From contig NZ_JACRWD010000001.1 of NCBI RefSeq assembly GCF_014306135.1, forward strand, positions 124,001 through 188,000: 64,000 nucleotides of DNA, read 5' to 3'. Position 1 is the stretch's first letter; every line of letters starts with the position of its first letter. Origin of the DNA: Paraclostridium hominis. GTDB lineage: Bacteria > Bacillota > Clostridia > Peptostreptococcales > Peptostreptococcaceae. The notes beneath the pieces were generated by a model. It was given only the letters and a program-made list of their open reading frames with translations. It was not told the origin of the DNA and searched no databases. The translations under genes and the position numbers were made by a program. Positions 24,267-32,220 of this stretch are shown here, in pieces.

Positions 24267-24698
24267 ATGAGCTGTCAAGATTATAAATGCAAAAAAAATT
24301 GTAAACACTGTTGTTCAGATGATTATTGGGATTGCAATAAATGGGATAAATGGGATAATTGGTATAACTGTTATGAAGATGAAATGAGACATGTTCATGA
24401 ATATTCAGAAAGTGTAAAACTAGCAGAAGAAGGCAATGATAGACATAACCACCGTGCTGCAGGAGTTACAGGAGAAGCTATACCAATATATGGTGGAACT
24501 AACCATGTTCATAAAATAAAAAATGATAATACAGATTTCCTTGATCATTTTCATAAAATATGCACTACAACAGGACCAGCAATTAATATACCAGGTACTA
24601 ATAAACATGTCCATTTAGTATCTGGAAATACTACTATTGCTGATGGTCACTTCCATGCATTCCTTTTTACTACTCAAATTGATGCACCTTTAGTATAG
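24267..24698 (+). CDS. YmaF-family protein with Cys/Trp-rich N-terminal extension
   Basis: 143 residues. The first about 38 are dense in Cys, Trp, Asp and Lys (CKKNCKHCC at 8-16, then repeated W-D and W-N units). From about 42 on the histidine-rich YmaF pattern follows: RHVHEYSESVKLAE, RHNHRAAGVTGEAIP, GGTNHVHKI, HFHKICTTTGPAI, KHVHLVSG, DGHFHAFLFTTQI. B. subtilis YmaF has the His repeats but, as I remember it, not this extension. Function unknown; paired HxH motifs suggest metal binding. SD ATGGAGAGATG. Monocistronic with its own terminator. Confidence 0.85.
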   Translation: MSCQDYKCKKNCKHCCSDDYWDCNKWDKWDNWYNCYEDEMRHVHEYSESVKLAEEGNDRHNHRAAGVTGEAIPIYGGTNHVHKIKNDNTDFLDHFHKICTTTGPAINIPGTNKHVHLVSGNTTIADGHFHAFLFTTQIDAPLV

Positions 24699-24720
24699 AT
24701 TCAAGATATAAAGTTTATAT

Positions 24721-24753
24721 GGGACTATGATTATAATTTTCATAGTCCTTTTT
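24721..24753 (+). terminator. Terminator after the YmaF-like gene
   Basis: GGGACTATGA / TCATAGTCC stem, AT loop, T5 tail. Confidence 0.9.
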
Positions 24754-24768
24754 AAATATATTTTTTAT

Positions 24769-24867
24769 TTGATAAATACAGGAAAAGCGATTATACTAGC
24801 TGATACAGGAGTGCTTATAGTATTTTTTGATTTTGTAAAAAATTATATGTTTATTTGGATGAGTTAG
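24769..24867 (+). pseudogene. Possible remnant of a P-type metal ATPase C-terminus
   Basis: A frame with no start or SD reads TGKAIILADTGVLIVFF before a stop at 24865. It resembles the last transmembrane section of P1B-type ATPases (their A-x-FADTGVAL-like ending). Nothing upstream in the frame continues the protein, so at most a tail fragment survives. The remainder of the 24754-25003 gap shows no gene. Weak evidence. Confidence 0.2.
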
Positions 24868-25003
24868 TATAAAAATAAAAGAACAATGGATTGATTCGTA
24901 AAATTATAGGGTATCAAGAGGAAGTTATATTGAAAAAAATGTATATATTCTATAAATCTAGTGTTTGCAATATCAATAATTTATGAATAATTAAAATATA
25001 TAT

Positions 25004-26101
25004 TTACTTTAAAGTAAGACGTAAAATTTTATCATCAGTTTCATCTGGATTACCTCTACCATCTCTATTACTTGTTGCAATGTAAATTAATCCATCTTTT
25101 CCTTGAATGACTTCACGTAAACGACCATATTCATTTTTAAATAATAATTCTAAATTTTTTACTAATGTTCCTTCTTCATTTAACGTTAGAGCAAGTATTT
25201 GTTGCCCACGTAAATTAGTAACTAATAACTTTCCTTCCCATGGACCTTGATTTACAAAAGCAATCCCAGAAGGAGCCCATGTATTTTCACCACTGTGTAT
25301 CAAAGGCTTTTGTACTGTAATTTCTGAAAAATTTTCATCTCCTTGAACTATAGGCCAGCCATAATTTTTACCTGGATATATTATATTTATTTCATCATGA
25401 GCAGATTGACCATGTTCAGATGAGTATAATACATTTTCTAAATTCCAAGCTAATCCTTGAGGATTTCTATGTCCTAAGCTATAAACAGGTGAATTAGCAA
25501 ATGGATTATCATTAGGAATACTTCCATCTAGTTCTATTCTAAGTATTTTTCCTGCTTTACTTTTAATATCTTGTGCTAATTCAGGATTCCCTGCATCCCC
25601 TGTTGTTATATAAAGTTTTTTGTCTGGTCCTATTTTTATCCTTCCGCCATTATGAATTCGTCCACCAAGAATTTTATCGATAAGAACTTTATCAATATAT
25701 GCACTATTATTTTCTTCAATTAATCTAACAACTTGATTATATATTTTATTATTTTCTCTATATGAATACATAACGTATATATAATTATTTTGTGAAAAAT
25801 TTGGATCTAGGGCAATACCCATTAATCCACCTTCGCCTTGAGTTATAAATGGAGAAGTAAACTTAATTAGTGGTTTTGGATTAAGTTTGCCATCTTTAAT
25901 AACTCTAACTGAACCAGAGCGTTCTGTAAAATATATATTTCCATCATCACTTATATCTATAGCCCAAGGTACATATAAATTTGTGGCAATAATTTCAATT
26001 TCATAAGGGAATTGTCTTGATTTGATTGACTTTATTTTTACATTAGAAAAATTATTATGAGGCATTATATTCGATAAAATATTTTTAATCATCTTTTTCA
26101 T
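25004..26101 (-). CDS. PQQ-dependent-type sugar dehydrogenase (GdhB/YliI-like beta-propeller)
   Basis: 365 residues. The GSDH six-bladed propeller is clear: LYVPWAIDISDDGNIYFTER, QGEGGLMGIALDPNF, GGRIHNGGRIKIGPDKKLYI, LGHRNPQGLAW, SSEHGQSAHDEINII, GKNYGWPIVQGDENF, TWAPSGIAF and NLRGQQILAL. RIHNGG and HRNPQG correspond to the active-site region of soluble aldose dehydrogenases. Those enzymes are usually exported and use PQQ; here I see no signal peptide and no PQQ genes. Start ATG 26101 has GGAGG 7 nt upstream; a TTG at 26116 overlaps that SD. Cofactor and electron acceptor are unknown. Confidence 0.87.
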   Translation of the reverse strand: MKKMIKNILSNIMPHNNFSNVKIKSIKSRQFPYEIEIIATNLYVPWAIDISDDGNIYFTERSGSVRVIKDGKLNPKPLIKFTSPFITQGEGGLMGIALDPNFSQNNYIYVMYSYRENNKIYNQVVRLIEENNSAYIDKVLIDKILGGRIHNGGRIKIGPDKKLYITTGDAGNPELAQDIKSKAGKILRIELDGSIPNDNPFANSPVYSLGHRNPQGLAWNLENVLYSSEHGQSAHDEINIIYPGKNYGWPIVQGDENFSEITVQKPLIHSGENTWAPSGIAFVNQGPWEGKLLVTNLRGQQILALTLNEEGTLVKNLELLFKNEYGRLREVIQGKDGLIYIATSNRDGRGNPDETDDKILRLTLK

Positions 26102-26299
26102 ATTGTTATCCTCCAAATATAAATGAATGTATCCTAATTAATATAGTATTCATTTATAGATTTGAATGTGATATTAAAAAATTTCATAAATATTTTTAAT
26201 ATATAAATTTTTAAAATTAAAATTATAAAAACTACATGGGTTATAACTTTATAGTAGGGGGTATATAATCTATTAAAATATATAGATTGGAGTAGTTTC

Positions 26300-26977
26300 A
26301 TGGATATAAAAGACATAATTATAAGAATCTTATTAGCTATATGTATAGGAGGAACTATAGGTTACAATAGAGAACGTGAAAATGTATCAGCGGGATTTAG
26401 AACTCATACACTAGTGTGTCTGGGAGCTACTGTAGCAGCGCTTATTCAAGTAGAATTAGCAAATCTTGCTTTAAATCAAATTGCTAAAGCACCAGCACTT
26501 TCAGGAATAATAAAATTAAATGATGGAAGATTTATAGGACAAGTAGTATCAGGTATAGGGTTTTTAGGAGCTGGAACTATAATAAAAACAAAAGGAGCTA
26601 TAAAGGGATTAACAACAGCAGCATCTATATGGGCTGTAGCTTGTGTTGGGATTGCTATAGGAATGGGGTTTTATAATATAAGTATATTAAGTGGAGTTAG
26701 TATAGTAATAGTTCTTGTTTTTCTAAAGAAATTTGAAGATAAATTTATGAGTAAAGCTAATATTATTAAAATAAAAATAAAATATAAATCTAGGATTGAA
26801 GCTATAAAAGAAGTTAAGGAATCAATTGAAAATTGTGAAATAAAAATTGAAAGTATAGAAGTTATAGGAGATGATGAATGTTTATATACTTTAAGAAAGT
26901 CAAAATTGATTAGTATAAATGAAATTATAAGTATGTTAATTGAAAATAAAAGTATAGTTACAGCAACTAAATTATAG
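26300..26977 (+). CDS. MgtC/SapB-family membrane protein
   Basis: 225 residues. Four N-terminal transmembrane helices contain the family signature: IGYNREREN, AGFRTHTLVCLGATVAAL, FIGQVVSGIGFLGAGTIIK and GLTTAASIWAVACVGIAIGMG. The C-terminal about 80 residues form a soluble ACT-like domain. MgtC-type proteins are linked to Mg2+ homeostasis and, in some pathogens, to inhibition of ATP synthase; in Clostridia the role is unproven. SD GGAG, 9 nt before the ATG. Single gene. Confidence 0.9.
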   Translation: MDIKDIIIRILLAICIGGTIGYNRERENVSAGFRTHTLVCLGATVAALIQVELANLALNQIAKAPALSGIIKLNDGRFIGQVVSGIGFLGAGTIIKTKGAIKGLTTAASIWAVACVGIAIGMGFYNISILSGVSIVIVLVFLKKFEDKFMSKANIIKIKIKYKSRIEAIKEVKESIENCEIKIESIEVIGDDECLYTLRKSKLISINEIISMLIENKSIVTATKL

Positions 26978-26994
26978 ATTTAATTGTATATATT

Positions 26995-27020
26995 AAGGGG
27001 GTACCATTTTAGTACCCCTT
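26995..27020. terminator. Terminator between convergent mgtC-like and vanZ-like genes
   Basis: AAGGGGGTAC / GTACCCCTT stem with a CATTTTA loop. Confidence 0.8.
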
Positions 27021-27051
27021 ATTATCTAAACTAAAAAATACAAAATGTTTT

Positions 27052-27669
27052 TTATGAAACTGTGTCGATATCACTTTCAACAAAATCTTCAGATAAAGAA
27101 TCTATATATTCTTTAAGTTTACCTTTATATATTTCCTCGAATATATAAAAGCCTAAAGCTCCACCTAATGTATTTAATATCAAATCATTTACATCAACAA
27201 TTCTATAGTCAGATATATTTAAAATATTAGTTATTAATTGTGTTAATTCTATCGAAATTGATACTAAAAAAGAAATTATTGTACAAGATTTTAGATTTCT
27301 TATACAAACTTCCATGGCACATAAATATATTATTAGAGGAATTAGTAACAAAAAATTACCTAATAAAATTTTAATAGAAGATATTTTATAAATATTATAA
27401 TTAAAAAAGTCTACAAAAGGTAAAATATTTAAATTGCACTGTTCAGCAAAACTTAATTGCTCTGGCCAAGGTAAACGATAACCTATATGTATAGGAAAAA
27501 TACGTATTCCTAAAATAAAAAATAAATACAATACAAACAAATTGACTAAAATTTCACTAAATAAGTTGATTTTAATTTTGTCTTTTTTTCTTTTAAACAA
27601 TATTAAGCATCTATAAATTAACCAGAATGGGAAACAAGTGCTTAAAAGAAAACTCATATCAAAAGTCAT
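27052..27669 (-). CDS. VanZ-family membrane protein
   Basis: 205 residues with about five membrane segments. VanZ hallmarks: NLNILPF, GNFLLLIPLIIYL, SISIELTQLI and the conserved RIVDVNDLILNTLGGALGF near the C-terminus. VanZ-like proteins give low-level glycopeptide tolerance in some species, but most chromosomal copies have no known role. SD GGAGG is 11 nt before the ATG, a slightly long gap. No van cluster is present, so I do not infer vancomycin resistance. Confidence 0.87.
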   Translation of the reverse strand: MTFDMSFLLSTCFPFWLIYRCLILFKRKKDKIKINLFSEILVNLFVLYLFFILGIRIFPIHIGYRLPWPEQLSFAEQCNLNILPFVDFFNYNIYKISSIKILLGNFLLLIPLIIYLCAMEVCIRNLKSCTIISFLVSISIELTQLITNILNISDYRIVDVNDLILNTLGGALGFYIFEEIYKGKLKEYIDSLSEDFVESDIDTVS

Positions 27670-27858
27670 TTAAATAAATCCTCCGGCTATAATTATTACA
27701 TATATTTCCATTTTAACTTGCTTTGTACTTATTTACGATTAAAAAAAAGTAACAATTATTTCAAAATTTAGGCTTTTTATAATTAATAAAGTTTTTGAGT
27801 ATAGTTAATGTAAAAAAATTAAATAATATAAAAAACTTCATAATAAAATTGAAGATAT

Positions 27859-27912
27859 GAAAGGAGGCTGTCAAAATTACTAATATTATATATTTATGGT
27901 TAAAATTTTGAC
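27859..27912 (+). promoter_or_regulatory. SD separated from the start codon by a hairpin
   Basis: SD AAAGGAGG (about 27860-27867) is followed by GTCAAAATT (27870-27878), which pairs exactly with AATTTTGAC (27904-27912). The hairpin covers the ATG at 27896 and would place the SD about 9 nt from the ATG at 27920. Confidence 0.45.
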
Positions 27913-28882
27913 AAGAATTATGCTCAGAAGAAGTATTATAACAGTTTTTATTTTATTTTTTATGTTAAGTACTACAGTAAGTAAATGTGAAGAAAAGCAG
28001 TTAATACTTGGAGGACAATATATAAAATTATTAAATTTAAAAGAAGATAAAAAAAGAAATGACACTGAGCAATATAAAAATCAAGAACGATTTTTTAGAC
28101 CATCTAAAGCTCCTATATTAAATAATAAAATAGATGAAATCTTTTATAATATGTATGGAACAGATACATCTAAAATTAAAATACCTAATAAATTTTTAAA
28201 AAATCCTGAAGATACTATAATCAATTACTTTAGTGTTTTAAGAGAGGCAGCTAATCCTGTAGAAGGTTCTGAAACTGGATGTGGAAGTTTAGGAGATACA
28301 AGAGCACCTTATCCAATTGCATATAAGTTTTTATCCGATTCTTATAAAAATAAGGTGTCTTATGAAAATTATTTAAAGTCTTTTGAAAATACACTTCATA
28401 TTAATTTAATTAAATTAAATAAGGTAGGTTCAGATAAGGAAAATCCCGACATTATAAAATATTTTGTTGAAATTGAAACAATAGAAGGTACAAATGAGTC
28501 AAAAGGAGTTTTTGCTTATTATTTTGGATATATTTATTTACAAAAGCAAGGTGAAGTTTATAAAATTGTAAATATGAATTTCACTCCAGAAAATTATTTA
28601 TGCGCTCCTTATCATGGATGGTCATATGATGCTAAATCATTTGTTGAAATTGAATATGGAAATTGGTGTTCTTTAATAGATAATAAAGTTTATGTAAAAG
28701 AAAATGGATATGAAAAGAAAGTTTATTTTAAAGATAAAAATATGAACGAGTATTATGTACTTTTTTATCAATTAACTAATGGTGTTGATATTAAAATTGC
28801 AGATTATAAAAAGAATAAAGATGGAAAATGGGATCAAATATATATTGACCCAACAAAGTGTTTAGAAAAAAATAATAAATAA
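27896..28882 (+). CDS. Uncharacterised secreted protein
   Basis: 328 residues (320 if started at ATG 27920). A hydrophobic signal segment, RRSIITVFILFFMLSTTVS, is followed by CEE. The mature part includes NPVEGSETGCGSLGDTRAPY and YLCAPYHGWSYDAKSFVEIEYGNWC, with four cysteines and many aromatics. The order resembles bacterial secreted proteins that combine an NTF2-like fold with a ligand or surface role, but I recognise no family. The start is uncertain: an in-frame stop at 27881 sets the upstream limit, and the only good SD is 28 nt from ATG 27896 but reachable from ATG 27920 if the intervening hairpin folds. Monocistronic. Confidence 0.65.
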   Translation: MVKILTRIMLRRSIITVFILFFMLSTTVSKCEEKQLILGGQYIKLLNLKEDKKRNDTEQYKNQERFFRPSKAPILNNKIDEIFYNMYGTDTSKIKIPNKFLKNPEDTIINYFSVLREAANPVEGSETGCGSLGDTRAPYPIAYKFLSDSYKNKVSYENYLKSFENTLHINLIKLNKVGSDKENPDIIKYFVEIETIEGTNESKGVFAYYFGYIYLQKQGEVYKIVNMNFTPENYLCAPYHGWSYDAKSFVEIEYGNWCSLIDNKVYVKENGYEKKVYFKDKNMNEYYVLFYQLTNGVDIKIADYKKNKDGKWDQIYIDPTKCLEKNNK

Positions 28883-28904
28883 TGAAATATTCACATTTTA
28901 TAAC

Positions 28905-28935
28905 AAAGGTAATAGCTTATAAAGCTATTACCTTT
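28905..28935. terminator. Terminator between convergent genes
   Basis: AAAGGTAATAGCTT / AAGCTATTACCTTT, 14-bp stem with an ATA loop. Confidence 0.88.
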
Positions 28936-28949
28936 AATAATTAAATATA

Positions 28950-29579
28950 TTAAAAATTATAATTGTATAAGAATACATTTAAAGATGTTTTAAGTGATTT
29001 AAAATAAATTTCTTTTTCACCTATACGATTAAAGTTTTGAATATCATAAAACTTGTAGTTACATCTAGTGTCTGTATATAGATACAAAGATTTTACATCC
29101 ATTTTTCTCATATAATTAAATAAATGATTAACTAAAGACTTACCAATACCTAAACCTCTATATTTTTTTGATACAATAAACAATTGTATACAACCTTGAA
29201 AATCATTTTCTCGTTTTCTTATAAGTTCTTTATACGTATCTGTAATTTTTGAAAATTCCTTGAAAAGGTCTTTGTTTTTATCATCATTTATAATTGAATC
29301 AACCTCATTAGGGTCAATACTTAAAATATTGTTACAATTTTCAAAACGATTTTTATCTTTTTTTGCACTACCTAAAATAAATCCAACGACTTGATTATCT
29401 TTTTGAGCAACTTTACTAAATGAACTTTCTAAAAGACATTCTTTAAGATACCCTGCAAGTAATATATCTAAAAGTTTCTTATCTTTGACAAATTCATTAA
29501 AACCAAATGCTTCACCTATAAATTCTTTCATAGTTTCATAATCTGTTTCTACTAAATTTCTATAAATTACTTTACCCAT
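28950..29579 (-). CDS. GNAT-family N-acetyltransferase
   Basis: 209 residues. The acetyl-CoA-binding motif A is clear: LFIVSKKYRGLGIGKSLVNHL (R-G-x-G-x-G-K/S). The C-terminal YTDTRCNYKFYDIQNFNRIGE is the motif B region. N-terminal strand-helix, YRNLVETDYETMKEFI, is also typical. Substrate unknown. It is divergent from the MerR gene, and the two starts are only 112 nt apart, so the MerR protein could control it. SD AGGAG upstream on the minus strand. Confidence 0.85.
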   Translation of the reverse strand: MGKVIYRNLVETDYETMKEFIGEAFGFNEFVKDKKLLDILLAGYLKECLLESSFSKVAQKDNQVVGFILGSAKKDKNRFENCNNILSIDPNEVDSIINDDKNKDLFKEFSKITDTYKELIRKRENDFQGCIQLFIVSKKYRGLGIGKSLVNHLFNYMRKMDVKSLYLYTDTRCNYKFYDIQNFNRIGEKEIYFKSLKTSLNVFLYNYNF

Positions 29580-29612
29580 ATTAAATACTCCTTTTATATA
29601 ATTAAATTTAGA

Positions 29613-29671
29613 TTTAGTATTAAATTTAAATACTTTATAATGATAATAAGATGTACCCTAAGGGGAGAGTC
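29613..29671 (+). promoter_or_regulatory. Promoter and MerR-type dyad upstream of the MerR gene
   Basis: A TTTAGT-17-TATAAT promoter (29613-29641) is followed by a GC-rich imperfect dyad, GTACCCTAAGGGGAGAGTC (29653-29671), with the CCCTAAGGGG core common in operators of MerR drug-sensing regulators. It lies after the -10, which suggests autorepression. Confidence 0.55.
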
Positions 29672-29690
29672 AATAAAAAGGAGGAGTGAA

Positions 29691-30494
29691 ATGAAGGATT
29701 TATTTTCTATTGGGGAAGTTGCAAAAATAAAAGATATTACAATAAAAGCTTTAAGATATTATCATAAAATGGGTATTCTTATTCCAAAATACATAGATAA
29801 TGAAACGGGTTATAGATATTACTCTATAGATCAATTTATTTATATAGATATTATAAAAGGATGTAGAGCTTTAGGAACTAGTATAAAAGAGCTACAAGAA
29901 ATTTTTAAACAATGTGATACTGACAAATTACTAGAATTTTTACAAATAAAAAAATGTGAAGCACAAGAAAACATAAATAAAATGAAAGAAGTGATTAAAA
30001 ATATTGATTCTTTAAATATGAGTGTAGAAAACTCTAAATATATATTAAATAATGATGATATAAATATTAAGTTTTTTGAAAATCGATATATAATTACAGC
30101 TCCTTGTAAAGAAGTAGGAAGTTTAAAAGAGTTACTTTACTACTCAGATTTAGAAAAAATATTTGAAGATAAAAATTTAAATATGTCTATGGATAGAGGT
30201 ATAATATATGAACTCAATTCAGACAACACTATAAAACCAAGATATGTTTTTAGCGGATTTGAAGGAAGTATAAATATAGAAGATGAAAATAATATAAAAA
30301 TACTACCAAGAGGAAATTACTTAACCTTATCTTACAGTAAAGAAAATGAAAATGAACGTAGGAAAAAAATAATTAATTACGTAAAAGAAAATAATTTAAA
30401 AATCAAAAACATTATTGAAATTGAGTTATTTAATGATTTTTTCAATATAGAATCTTATAATTGTCAAATCCAAATATTTATAGAAGATAATTAA
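29691..30494 (+). CDS. MerR-family transcriptional regulator (BmrR-like effector domain)
   Basis: 267 residues. The N-terminal winged helix has the MerR signature FSIGEVAKIKDITIKALRYY and ETGYRYYSIDQF, then a dimerisation helix (about 80-115). The C-terminal about 150 residues fit the GyrI-like/BmrR effector-binding fold (RYIITAPCKEVGS, PRGNYLTLSYSK), which binds hydrophobic drugs in relatives. ATG 29691 follows AGGAGGAG; an earlier ATG at 29640 lies upstream of the operator-like dyad and has no SD. No efflux pump is adjacent; the divergent GNAT gene is the nearest candidate target. Confidence 0.87.
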   Translation: MKDLFSIGEVAKIKDITIKALRYYHKMGILIPKYIDNETGYRYYSIDQFIYIDIIKGCRALGTSIKELQEIFKQCDTDKLLEFLQIKKCEAQENINKMKEVIKNIDSLNMSVENSKYILNNDDINIKFFENRYIITAPCKEVGSLKELLYYSDLEKIFEDKNLNMSMDRGIIYELNSDNTIKPRYVFSGFEGSINIEDENNIKILPRGNYLTLSYSKENENERRKKIINYVKENNLKIKNIIEIELFNDFFNIESYNCQIQIFIEDN

Positions 30495-30557
30495 GTAATT
30501 TAAAGTTCTAGTAAAAATATTTAAAATTTAAAATATAAATAAGCATATATATTTTAA

Positions 30558-30680
30558 ATGGTAATCCCAATCAAAAATTGTAAATATAAAAATTCAAAGG
30601 AATGTAGGGCAAAAGAAGTAAAAATAAATACAAGAACTGGTAGTTGTGAAACTTTTATACTAAATTATACAATAATATAA
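30558..30680 (+). CDS. DUF1540-like small cysteine protein
   Basis: 40 residues. Cysteines at 8, 16 and 30 in NCKYKNSKECRAKEVKIN then SCETF resemble the DUF1540 metal-binding motif (C-x-n-C-A-x-x-I and a final C-x-TF), here as a single copy. A strong terminator begins 7 nt after the stop, supporting a real transcript. No SD is visible before the ATG at 30558, which lowers confidence. The preceding 30495-30557 is AT-rich with nothing else recognisable. Confidence 0.45.
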   Translation: MVIPIKNCKYKNSKECRAKEVKINTRTGSCETFILNYTII

Positions 30681-30686
30681 AATCTA

Positions 30687-30726
30687 TACAAAAGGGAGTA
30701 CTATTTTGGGACTCCCTTTTGTATTT
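30687..30726 (+). terminator. Terminator after the DUF1540-like gene
   Basis: TACAAAAGGGAGTAC / GGACTCCCTTTTGTA, 15-bp stem, T-rich tail. Confidence 0.92.
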
Positions 30727-30897
30727 CAAATTTAATGATATATCTTTTTTACTATAATATAAATATGAAATTACATTTAAATAAAATTAGAAATTATAAT
30801 TGATTCTATAATATCTACAAGACAAAGATTGACAAAATATCACAAAATATATAATATTAAAAAATGATTATGCACAATAAAATAGGAGGCTTAAATA

Positions 30898-31488
30898 ATG
30901 AATTTTTGGGAGAAAGTATTTAATTCAATAAACGGATTAGCAGGAAAAAATTCAACATTAGATAGTATAATGATTTTTACTTCAAGAAAAGTGCCTTTAA
31001 TATTAGCATTAATGGTAGTTATATTATATATTGTTGGAGTTATAAAGAAAAATAAAAATGCAAGAGAAGTAGCTGTAAATACAGTAATATTTACAATTTT
31101 AAATATGGTTTTATCGGCTATATTAGCTGGTATATGGTTTGCACCAAGACCTTTTGTAAACAATAGTTCAGCTAATTTATTATACCCTCATAAACCAAAC
31201 TCATCTTTTCCAAGTGATCACTCATTAGCTAGTATGAGTATTGCATTAGGGTTAAACGTATATAGTAAGATACTTGGAGTTGTATCAATATGTCTATCAC
31301 TATTAATAGGATTTTCTAGAGTATATGTAGGACATCATTATCCAGAGCATGTTGTAATATCATATATAATAGCTATTATAACAAGTATTTTATACAATAA
31401 ATTCTTAAGAAAAAAAATTAAAAATCTATATTTCAATATAGAAAAGCGTACGCCAATATTAAAAGATATGGTTAAAGATAAAAAATAA
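30898..31488 (+). CDS. PAP2-family phosphatase (BcrC-like undecaprenyl-diphosphatase)
   Basis: 196 residues with about five membrane helices. The acid-phosphatase motifs are KPNSSFPSDHSLASM (motif 2; PSDH where PSGH is common) and SRVYVGHHYPEHV (motif 3); RPFVNN marks motif 1. BcrC-type enzymes recycle undecaprenyl diphosphate at the outer face of the membrane and can raise bacitracin tolerance. SD AGGAGG. Monocistronic between terminators. It could act on other lipid phosphates instead. Confidence 0.87.
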   Translation: MNFWEKVFNSINGLAGKNSTLDSIMIFTSRKVPLILALMVVILYIVGVIKKNKNAREVAVNTVIFTILNMVLSAILAGIWFAPRPFVNNSSANLLYPHKPNSSFPSDHSLASMSIALGLNVYSKILGVVSICLSLLIGFSRVYVGHHYPEHVVISYIIAIITSILYNKFLRKKIKNLYFNIEKRTPILKDMVKDKK

Positions 31489-31507
31489 TATAAATTAATT
31501 ATACAGA

Positions 31508-31540
31508 TATGGAGTATCATTTTGATACTCCATTTTTTAT
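31508..31540 (+). terminator. Terminator after the PAP2 gene
   Basis: ATGGAGTATCA / TGATACTCCAT stem with TTT loop and T6 tail. Confidence 0.92.
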
Positions 31541-31648
31541 TAAAAAATAAATATAAAAAGAATTATATATATTTTTTTTACAATTTAAAGAAAGTAAATA
31601 AAATATAAACTAAAATTATAATAAAACGAATATAAAAAGGAGGTAGTT

Positions 31649-32173
31649 ATGGAGGTAACAATAAGGGCAGTAAAAATAGAAGATTCACATGCTATAAATG
31701 AAATAAGAAAAATGAAAGGTGTAAAAGAAAATACTTTAGCAATAAGTTCTGAAAGAATAGAAAAAACTAAAAAAATAACTGAGAATTTAGATATCAATAA
31801 TCATATGATGGTAGCAGAAGTAATAGAAAATAATGATAAAAAAGTAGTAGGAGTAGCATCTTTAAATGTAAATACATCGCCAAGAATAAGACACAGTGCA
31901 AGTATGGCAATAAGCATACATACAAATTATCAGGGAAAAGGTATAGGAAAAAAATTAATGGAGGAACTAATAGATTTAGCAGACAACTGGCTTATGTTAG
32001 TAAGATTAGAATTAGGTGTATATAAAGACAATGAAAAAGCTATTAAATTATATGAATCGCTAGGCTTTGAAAAAGAAGGAGTTAAAAAATACTCAGCGAT
32101 AAAAAATGGAGAGTATGTAGATGAAATAATAATGGGAAGATATAATAAAAAGTTAATTAATTTATACAAATAA
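31649..32173 (+). CDS. GNAT-family N-acetyltransferase (YhhY/SpeG-like)
   Basis: 174 residues. Motif A: HTNYQGKGIGKKLMEELIDLA. Motif B: ELGVYKDNEKAIKLYESLGF, then EGVKKYSAIKNGEYVDEIIM, which is common in the YhhY/PhnO type of amino-acid or small-amine acetyltransferases. Substrate not predictable. SD AAGGAGG, 8 nt before the ATG. The DUF4003 gene follows 47 nt downstream without a terminator, so they may share a transcript. Confidence 0.87.
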   Translation: MEVTIRAVKIEDSHAINEIRKMKGVKENTLAISSERIEKTKKITENLDINNHMMVAEVIENNDKKVVGVASLNVNTSPRIRHSASMAISIHTNYQGKGIGKKLMEELIDLADNWLMLVRLELGVYKDNEKAIKLYESLGFEKEGVKKYSAIKNGEYVDEIIMGRYNKKLINLYK

Positions 32174-32220
32174 ATTTTCTTTAATTGAATAATATATTAA
32201 AAGCTTTTAGGGGGAATGAT

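Noticed and set aside
27052..27669. Glycopeptide resistance locus from VanZ
   Set aside because: No vanHAX or regulatory genes; VanZ-like proteins are common in this phylum.
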